The position numbers and the translations under genes are program-made. Below are positions 7,185 through 11,857 of a DNA stretch of 11,857 bases, piece by piece. How positions within the stretch are numbered: position 1 is the first letter of the stretch; each line of letters starts with the position of its first letter. The notes under the pieces are model-generated. The model was not told where the DNA came from. It did not search any database and saw only the letters and a list, made by a program, of their open reading frames with translations. This DNA comes from Ramlibacter sp. (lineage in GTDB: Bacteria; Pseudomonadota; Gammaproteobacteria; Burkholderiales; Burkholderiaceae_C): contig JANXVP010000096.1 of NCBI GenBank assembly GCA_025351615.1, positions 1-11,857 on the forward strand, written 5' to 3'.

Positions 7185-8451
7185 ATTGCGCCGCCGTGCG
7201 ATGCTGGCCGGGCTACTCGCGTCGCCTTTCGGCCTGGCCCAGGCCCAGTTCCGCGTCGAAGTCACCGGCGTCGGCCTGACCCAGTTGCCGATCGCGATTG
7301 CGCCGTTCCGGGGCGAGGCCCAGGCGCCGCAGAAGATCGCGGCCATCGTGCAGGCCGACCTCGAGCGCAGCGGCCAGTTCCGGGCGCTGGACCCAAGCGG
7401 GGCCACGCTCGATGAGAGCAGCCGCCCGGACATGGCGCCCTGGCGCCAGAAGGGGGCCGATTCGCTGGCCGCCGGCAGCGTCAGCCGGCTGGCCGACGGC
7501 CGCTACGACGTGCGCTTCCGGCTCTGGGACGTGGTCCGCGCGCAGGAACTCGGCGTGCTCGGGCTGGTGGTCACCCAGGGCGACCTGCGACTGGCCGCGC
7601 ACCGCATCGCCGACTTCATCTACGAAAAGCTCACCGGCGAGAAGGGCGTTTTTTCGACCCGCATCGCCTACGTGACAAAGGCGGGGAGCCGGTTCAACCT
7701 CTGGGTGGCGGATGCCGACGGCGAGAACGCGCAATCCGCCCTGGCCAGTGCGGAACCGATCATCTCGCCCTCCTGGTCGCCCAATGGCAACCAGGTGGCC
7801 TATGTGTCGTTCGAGTCGCGCAAGCCCGTGGTGTATGTGCACGAGGTCTATGGCGGCAAGCGCCGGCTGATCGCCAACTTCCGCGGCTCCAACAGTGCGC
7901 CGGCCTGGGCTCCCGATGGCCGCTCGCTGGCCGTCACGCTCAGCCGCGACGGTGGCTCGCAGTTGTACACCATCGATGCCAACGGGGGCGAGCCGCGCCG
8001 CCTGACCCAGTCTTCGGGCATCGACACCGAGCCGGTGTACGCACCGGACGGGCGCAGCATCTATTTCGTCAGCGACCGTGGCGGCGCGCCGCAGATCTAC
8101 CGCATGCCCACCAGCGGCGGGACCCCCGAGCGCGTCACCTTTACGGGGAGTTACAACATATCGCCAACCATCAGCCCCGATGGCCGGTGGCTTGCGTACA
8201 TTTCGCGGATCAGCGGCGCCTTCAAACTGCAGGTGATGGAGTTGGGCGGTACAGCCGTCAACAGCATCACCGACACCAGCGCCGATGAGCGGCCGAGTTT
8301 TGCGCCCAATGGGCGCCTGATTGTTTATGCGACGCGCCAAAACGGACGGGAAGCGCTGATGACCACCACGCTCGACGGCAAGATCAAGGCCCGACTCGCG
8401 GGGCAGGGTGGCGATATCCGCGAGCCCGCATGGGGCCCGTTCCAGAAATGA
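7153..8451 (+). CDS. tolB: TolB, periplasmic beta-propeller of the Tol-Pal system
   Basis: A 432-residue TolB. In the family it is a periplasmic protein binding Pal and TolA, part of the machine that constricts the outer membrane at division. Seen: signal sequence ending AQA (29-31), an N-terminal alpha/beta domain with LPIAIAPF, and a C-terminal propeller of repeated units such as PSWSPNGNQVAYVS, PAWAPDGRSLAV, PVYAPDGRSIYFVS, PTISPDGRWLAYIS and PSFAPNGRLIVYAT. Length is normal. The signal has an RRR run (13-15) before a short hydrophobic stretch, resembling a Tat rather than a Sec signal. Start ATG 7153 lies inside the preceding gene; ATG 7201 is possible but would remove the arginines. tolQ, tolR and tolA are not upstream, where they usually are. 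Confidence 0.94.
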   Translation: MIQDSPNLPPELRRRAMLAGLLASPFGLAQAQFRVEVTGVGLTQLPIAIAPFRGEAQAPQKIAAIVQADLERSGQFRALDPSGATLDESSRPDMAPWRQKGADSLAAGSVSRLADGRYDVRFRLWDVVRAQELGVLGLVVTQGDLRLAAHRIADFIYEKLTGEKGVFSTRIAYVTKAGSRFNLWVADADGENAQSALASAEPIISPSWSPNGNQVAYVSFESRKPVVYVHEVYGGKRRLIANFRGSNSAPAWAPDGRSLAVTLSRDGGSQLYTIDANGGEPRRLTQSSGIDTEPVYAPDGRSIYFVSDRGGAPQIYRMPTSGGTPERVTFTGSYNISPTISPDGRWLAYISRISGAFKLQVMELGGTAVNSITDTSADERPSFAPNGRLIVYATRQNGREALMTTTLDGKIKARLAGQGGDIREPAWGPFQK

Positions 8452-8461
8452 TTTTCCTTTC

Positions 8462-8467
8462 AGGAGG
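8462..8467 (+). promoter_or_regulatory. Shine-Dalgarno of pal
   Basis: AGGAGG, a consensus ribosome binding site, lies nine bases before ATG 8477 and fixes the start of pal over any earlier in-frame codon. It is the strongest ribosome site in the window, in keeping with Pal being an abundant lipoprotein that must be made in excess of TolB. Confidence 0.85.
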
Positions 8468-8476
8468 TTTTCCTTG

Positions 8477-9016
8477 ATGTTCAATCGCATGCTTACGGCC
8501 TGTGCCGTGGCCGCCGTCCTGGCCGGTTGCGCCTCCGGCGTGAAACTCGACGACGTGCCGGTCGAAGACCGCAGCGGCAGCGCCGTCCAGGCTCCCGGCG
8601 CCGACGCAACCGCGGGCCGCGGCACGCTGAGCGCGGTGACCCCGGTGCAGACGGCGCCTCGTCCGGGCGACACGATGGGCCCTGCCAACGTCGCCCGGAT
8701 CGTCTATTTCGATTACGACAGCGATGCGATCAAGCCGGAGTTCCAGACCCTGATCGAAGCGCAGGCGCGTTTCCTCAAGGCCAACGGATCGCGCAAGGTG
8801 GTGGTCGAGGGCCATACCGACGAACGCGGTGGCCGCGAGTACAACCTGGCGCTGGGCCAGCACCGGGCCGAGGCCGTGCGTCGCTCGCTGGGCCTGCTGG
8901 GCATCGGCGACAACCAGGTCGAGGCCGTGAGCTTCGGCAAGGAGAAGCCGGCCGCCCCCGGCAGCGACGAATCGTCCTGGGCGCAGAACCGGCGCGCCGA
9001 GATCGCCTACCGGTGA
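8477..9016 (+). CDS. pal: Pal, peptidoglycan-associated outer-membrane lipoprotein
   Basis: A 179-residue lipoprotein that anchors the outer membrane to peptidoglycan and partners TolB. Seen: a lipoprotein signal with lipobox LAGC (Cys18), a Pro/Ala-rich linker, and a C-terminal OmpA-like domain from about residue 72 with VYFDYDSDAIKPE, VEGHTDERGG, YNLALGQHRAEAV, SFGKEKP and NRRAEI, the last carrying the residues that bind diaminopimelate. Length is typical of Pal. It starts 25 bases after tolB with its own strong ribosome site, and its TGA shares its last base with the cpoB ATG (TGATG, 9014-9018), so cpoB is coupled to it. Confidence 0.96.
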   Translation: MFNRMLTACAVAAVLAGCASGVKLDDVPVEDRSGSAVQAPGADATAGRGTLSAVTPVQTAPRPGDTMGPANVARIVYFDYDSDAIKPEFQTLIEAQARFLKANGSRKVVVEGHTDERGGREYNLALGQHRAEAVRRSLGLLGIGDNQVEAVSFGKEKPAAPGSDESSWAQNRRAEIAYR

Positions 9017-9819
9017 TGAAGGCAAGTCCAGGTTTCTTGCGGCCGTTGGGCGCAGCTTTGCTGATCTGTGGCCTCTTGTTTACAGGCCAGTCGCGGGCGG
9101 CCCTGTTCGATGACGACGAGGCGCGCCGGGCCATCCTGGACCTGCGCGGCAAGGTCGAGCAACAGAGGCAGGCGGCCGATGCCGCGATGCAGCGCCAGGC
9201 CGAGGACCTGCGGCGCACGGGGGAGGAAAACGGCGTGCTGCGTCGCAGCCTGCTCGACCTGCAGAACCAGATTGAGGCCCTTCGCAACGAAATCGCGCGT
9301 CTGCGCGGTCAAGGCGAGCAACTCGCGCGGGACGTGTCGGAGCTGCAGCGCCAGCAAAAGGACGTCTCACAAGGCGTCGAGGAGCGGCTGCGCAAGTTCG
9401 AGCCCTCGAAGGTGTCGCTGGACGGGCGCGAGTTCACCGCCGATCCGGCCGAAAGCCGCGACTTCGACGCCTCGCTCGCGATCTTTCGCCGCGGCGACTT
9501 TCCTGCGGCGCAAACCGCCTTCACCGAATTCGTGCGGCGCTATCCGCAAAGCGGCTACCGCACGACGTCGCTGTTCTGGCTGGGCAACGCGCAGTACGCC
9601 AACCGCGACTACCGGGGCGCCATCGCCAACTTCCGGGCGCTGCTGGCGCAGGCCCCTGAGCATGCACGGGCCCCAGAGTCACTGCTGTCGATCGCGAATT
9701 GCCAGATCGAGCTGAAAGACAATCCTGGCGCACGCCGCACGCTCGAAGAATTGACGCGTGCTTATCCACAGTCCGAAGCCGCCAACGCCGCGCGCGAGCG
9801 GCTGGCCAGGGTCAAGTAG
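9016..9819 (+). CDS. cpoB: CpoB (YbgF), Tol-Pal-associated cell-division coordinator
   Basis: A 267-residue periplasmic protein. In E. coli CpoB links Tol-Pal to the PBP1B peptidoglycan synthase during constriction. Seen: a signal peptide ending near QSRA (residues 25-28), a long coiled-coil region about 33-120 rich in Gln/Glu/Arg and Leu (the trimerising part), a short linker, and three tetratricopeptide-type repeats from about 150 (FDASLAIFRRGDFPAAQTAF, LGNAQYANRDYRGAIANF and LLSIANCQIELKDNPGARRT). The frame is open far upstream through pal, but only ATG 9016 gives a signal peptide and the coupled TGATG junction. Eighteen bases separate it from tcdA. Confidence 0.93.
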   Translation: MKASPGFLRPLGAALLICGLLFTGQSRAALFDDDEARRAILDLRGKVEQQRQAADAAMQRQAEDLRRTGEENGVLRRSLLDLQNQIEALRNEIARLRGQGEQLARDVSELQRQQKDVSQGVEERLRKFEPSKVSLDGREFTADPAESRDFDASLAIFRRGDFPAAQTAFTEFVRRYPQSGYRTTSLFWLGNAQYANRDYRGAIANFRALLAQAPEHARAPESLLSIANCQIELKDNPGARRTLEELTRAYPQSEAANAARERLARVK

Positions 9820-9837
9820 GCCCGCGACCGCCACCCG

Positions 9838-10659
9838 ATGACGCACCTGGACGAGGCGGCGACTCCGAGCGCCGCTGCGGAGGAGTCCGATCTCCAGCGC
9901 CGTTTTGGGGGCCTGGAGCGGCTGTACGGCGTCAGTGGGGCCCGCGCCATCCGCCAAGCCCATGTGGCTGTCGTCGGGATTGGCGGCGTCGGCTCATGGG
10001 CGGTGGAGGCGCTGGCGCGCAGCGGGGTCGGCGAACTCACGCTGATCGACCTCGACCATGTCGCGCAATCCAATATCAACCGGCAGGTCCATGCGCTCGC
10101 AAGCACCCTCGGGCAGGCCAAGGTCCAGGCCATGGCCGAGCGCATCGCGCAGATCAATCCGGCTTGCCGCGTGCACGGCATCGAAGAGTTCGTCGAGCCG
10201 CAGAATTGGGCGCTGCTGGCACCGGCCGGCGTGACAGCCGTGATCGATGCCTGCGACCAGGTCAGTGCCAAGGTGGCGATGGCTGCATGGGCGCGCGACA
10301 AGCAAGCCTTGTTCATCAGTGTCGGCGCCGCGGGCGGCAAGCGGCTGGCCCACAAGGTCGATATCGACGACCTGGCCAGCACCACGCACGACCCGCTGCT
10401 GGCGCAGCTTCGCTACCAGTTGCGCAAGCACCATGGCGCACCGCGCGAGGGCAGGAAGATCGGCGTGGCCTGCGTCTTCAGCCGTGAGCCGGTGGCGCCG
10501 CCAGACGCTTCCTGCGCGGTCGAGGGTGAGGGCGACGGCTCGCTGAACTGCCATGGGTACGGCTCGGCCGCCAGCGTGACCGCGACCTTCGGCTTCTGCG
10601 CGGCCGGATGGGTCATGGACCGGATCGCGAGCGGGAGCGCCTCCCCGACCACGTTATAA
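9838..10659 (+). CDS. tcdA: TcdA (CsdL), tRNA threonylcarbamoyladenosine dehydratase
   Basis: A 273-residue E1/ThiF-fold enzyme. The family uses ATP to cyclise t6A at position 37 of ANN-decoding tRNAs to ct6A. Seen: the family N-terminus QRRFGGLERLYG (20-31), nucleotide-binding VVGIGGVGS (45-53), DLDHVAQSNINRQ (71-83), DACDQVSAK (137-145) and KIGVACVFS. It lacks the CxxC zinc sites of MoeB/ThiF, which supports TcdA. Its stop (10657-10659) overlaps the -10 box of the following tRNA-Lys, itself a tRNA that reads AAA/AAG and would carry t6A. The functional link is suggestive but may be chance. Confidence 0.92.
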   Translation: MTHLDEAATPSAAAEESDLQRRFGGLERLYGVSGARAIRQAHVAVVGIGGVGSWAVEALARSGVGELTLIDLDHVAQSNINRQVHALASTLGQAKVQAMAERIAQINPACRVHGIEEFVEPQNWALLAPAGVTAVIDACDQVSAKVAMAAWARDKQALFISVGAAGGKRLAHKVDIDDLASTTHDPLLAQLRYQLRKHHGAPREGRKIGVACVFSREPVAPPDASCAVEGEGDGSLNCHGYGSAASVTATFGFCAAGWVMDRIASGSASPTTL

Positions 10660-10660
10660 T
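10655..10660 (+). promoter_or_regulatory. Consensus -10 box of the tRNA-Lys promoter
   Basis: A perfect TATAAT in a G+C-rich setting, overlapping the tcdA stop codon and ending 43 bases before the tRNA. No good -35 is visible at 16-18 bases upstream. It implies a separate tRNA promoter inside the end of tcdA and a short leader of about 35 bases. Confidence 0.55.
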
Positions 10661-10668
10661 CGGTGGCT

Positions 10669-10696
10669 TTGCTGGAGCGCGAAAGCGTGTCAGCAA
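10669..10696 (+). other. Hairpin in the tRNA-Lys leader
   Basis: TTGCTG (10669-10674) pairs with CAGCAA (10691-10696). Inside, GCGC and GCGT close a GAAA tetraloop (10681-10684), one pair being G-U. It would fold in the 5' leader of the precursor tRNA, just before the RNase P cleavage site. Possibly a processing or stability element. Confidence 0.4.
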
Positions 10697-10703
10697 GGTA
10701 TGT

Positions 10704-10779
10704 GGGACGTTAGCTCAGTTGGTAGAGCAGCGGACTTTTAATCCGTTGGTCGCAGGTTCGAATCCCGCACGTCCTACCA
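10704..10779 (+). tRNA. tRNA-Lys (anticodon TTT)
   Basis: A 76-base cloverleaf with encoded CCA. Acceptor GGGACGT/ACGTCCT, D arm GCTC/GAGC, anticodon arm GCGGA-CTTTTAA-TCCGT with anticodon TTT at 10737-10739, five-base variable loop, T loop TTCGAAT, discriminator A. Three pairs are not Watson-Crick: G1-U72 at the acceptor end, G27-U43, and a real A51-C63 mismatch in the T stem (GCAGG against CCCGC). It should still fold, but two of these odd bases lie in the 3' part that integrating islands often replace. It has its own -10 box upstream and a strong terminator downstream. Confidence 0.95.
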
Positions 10780-10800
10780 GAAACATGGCATCGCGCCTCG

Positions 10801-10833
10801 AAAGCCTGCTACTAAAACGGTAGCAGGCTTTTT
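10801..10833 (+). terminator. Rho-independent terminator after tRNA-Lys
   Basis: An 11-bp perfect stem, AAGCCTGCTAC (10802-10812) with GTAGCAGGCTT (10820-10830), a 7-base loop and a T run reaching 10833; an A before the stem can extend pairing by one. It ends the tRNA transcript about 22 bases after CCA. The A run on the other side means it may also stop transcription from the convergent gene at 10871-11719. Confidence 0.88.
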
Positions 10834-10870
10834 CTTGCATGGATCGGCGACAGTCTGGTGACAGTATCGT

Positions 10871-11719
10871 TTAGAACGGCATTTCGTCACAGACCACTTC
10901 AATTCGTACCGGGTAGTCAAAATTACCGTCTCCGGTCACCAACCTGACGTGCACTCTGCCCGCGACCTTGTACTCATCCTTCAATTCTTCGCCTGCCTTA
11001 GCAAACGCAAGGTATTTTTCGCCCCTGAACTTGAGTTGCGCCCACGCTTTTTTGGGAAGCCGGCGGACTGGCGGCACGAGGAAGTGTCGGAATGCAAATT
11101 CCGGGATGTCTGACTCAGTCGAGGGGCAGTCACGACCGTCCTGCTTGATCGTCCAACCCTTACCGGTGTAGAAGTAGATAGCTTCTACATCGGCCGCGTT
11201 CATGTCCGTCTCGTTGTGCAGATCGAACTTGAAATCGACGGTGCCAATCGCGCGCCATTTGTTGCGGTCCAAACTGCCAGTGGCGCTCTTTAGCCCGACT
11301 TTTATGCGGCTCTCCCTGACAGTCCTAATTTGTTCTTTCGCCCATTCAATTTCTACTGCCAATTGTGTCTTGAGGCTTGCTATTGACTTTCCATACACGA
11401 TGTGTCGGTGATGCTTTAGGTCGAAGGGTATGTCGGCTGTTTCTTGTGTCAACAGAATGCACAGCTTGTCCATCGCATGTGCATAGCCGACTTCGTAGAA
11501 GACATTCGGATTCTGCCCGGTCATGTCCGCGACAAGGAAATCAGCGGCCTGTATCTGCCTATAGATGCGATCGAGAATCCCTTCCCTGAATATCTGTTCG
11601 TCAACGCGTTCCGCGTCAACGCCCAGTCGGCTAGCCGTTTCCTTGATGCCCAACTTATAGATGTCATCGAACTCAGACGCGAAGGGCATCAGGACGAATG
11701 CAAATAGGTCGTTTGCCAT
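10871..11719 (-). CDS. TIR/nucleoside-deoxyribosyltransferase-like protein with unknown C-terminal domain
   Basis: A 282-residue protein. The first 110 or so residues match the TIR/NDRT-like fold often found in accessory and defence loci: FAFVLMPFASEFDDIY at the start, ERVDEQIF near 37-44, then ADFLVADMTGQNPNVFYEVGYAHAM (59-83, with Glu76 in the place of the catalytic acid), and ILLTQ...IPFDL. Such domains cleave or bind nucleotides such as NAD; activity here is inferred. A helix (about 112-140) leads to a C-terminal domain of about 140 residues, rich in beta-type sequence, that I do not recognise. No membrane segment or signal. Start ATG 11719 has a weak GAGAAG ribosome site. It stands alone, opposing the tRNA, in AT-richer DNA, which suggests transfer. 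Confidence 0.72.
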   Translation of the reverse strand: MANDLFAFVLMPFASEFDDIYKLGIKETASRLGVDAERVDEQIFREGILDRIYRQIQAADFLVADMTGQNPNVFYEVGYAHAMDKLCILLTQETADIPFDLKHHRHIVYGKSIASLKTQLAVEIEWAKEQIRTVRESRIKVGLKSATGSLDRNKWRAIGTVDFKFDLHNETDMNAADVEAIYFYTGKGWTIKQDGRDCPSTESDIPEFAFRHFLVPPVRRLPKKAWAQLKFRGEKYLAFAKAGEELKDEYKVAGRVHVRLVTGDGNFDYPVRIEVVCDEMPF

Positions 11720-11770
11720 GTGGTCTTCTCTATGTGCTGCCGGGCATCGTACGCGGTATGAACCGGACGA

Positions 11771-11817
11771 AGCCCGATCCCGCGAACCGATTGATGACCC
11801 GTTCGCGGGATCGGGCT
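11771..11817. repeat. Perfect 17-bp inverted repeat upstream of the TIR-like gene
   Basis: AGCCCGATCCCGCGAAC (11771-11787) is the exact reverse complement of 11801-11817, with a 13-base loop. It lies 52 bases before the start of the TIR-like gene. There is no T run on either side, so it is not a classical terminator. It could be an operator, a REP-like element, a cruciform, or a rho-independent stop without a U tract for a gene beyond the window. The rest of 11720-11857 shows no gene I can support. Confidence 0.8.
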
Positions 11818-11857
11818 GGCTACACGCTTTCCCCTAGGAACCACAGCCTCTTGTTTT

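Noticed and set aside
7213..8688. 491-residue minus-strand open frame opposite tolB and pal
   Set aside because: Antisense shadow of high-G+C genes; no recognisable domain, and tolB and pal are certain on the other strand.
8527..9015. Extension of the cpoB frame upstream through pal
   Set aside because: The upstream residues are Arg-rich out-of-frame pal sequence; the signal peptide and TGATG junction fix the start at 9016.
10608..10823. 71-residue plus-strand reading frame across the tRNA, with LAQLVEQRTFNPLVAGSNPARPT-like ending
   Set aside because: This peptide pattern is the well-known false translation of a tRNA gene; no independent coding support.
1..11857. CRISPR arrays, insertion sequences, transposase or integrase genes
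   Set aside because: No regularly spaced repeats and no recognisable transposase or integrase reading frame on either strand.

Overview
The window looks like a chromosomal segment of a GC-rich Gram-negative betaproteobacterium, most likely Burkholderiales and perhaps Comamonadaceae. The reasons are the lipopolysaccharide and Tol-Pal genes, the cpoB-tcdA-tRNA-Lys order, and strongly G/C-biased third codon positions in the middle of the window. The genus is inference only.

Region 1 (1-1643, + strand) has visibly lower G+C (line 1321-1380 is 30/60 G+C). It holds the 3' end of an RHS polymorphic toxin gene whose variable tip is a phospholipase A2-like domain, followed by a small membrane protein that is probably its immunity factor. 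A second unit follows at once: a detached RHS tip with a different PLA2-like domain and its own small membrane protein. The second tip has no convincing start, so it looks like an orphan or reservoir cassette.

Region 2 (1691-6300, - strand; line 3001-3060 is 40/60 G+C) is a tight LPS operon. Read 5' to 3' it runs: family-25 glycosyltransferase, O-antigen ligase (WaaL-like), MsbA flippase, family-2 glycosyltransferase. The last two junctions are 4-base ATGA overlaps. The operon builds LPS core and ligates O-chain, while MsbA moves lipid A-core across the inner membrane.

Region 3 (6390-10659, + strand) diverges from it: a WaaE-like family-2 glycosyltransferase, tolB (overlapping it by 32 bases), pal, cpoB and tcdA. 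Envelope-integrity genes thus sit downstream of an LPS gene, and tolQ, tolR and tolA are absent where tolA would be expected. A tRNA-Lys(TTT) with its own -10 box and a strong terminator closes the block.

Region 4 (10834-11857) is AT-richer (line 11341-11400 is 25/60 G+C) and behaves like the start of an accessory island next to the tRNA. It has one convergent gene for a TIR/nucleoside-deoxyribosyltransferase-like protein with an unknown C-terminal domain, then a perfect 17-bp inverted repeat. The best candidates for something undescribed are the tandem PLA2-tip/membrane-immunity pairs and the TIR-like protein beside the unusual tRNA-Lys.
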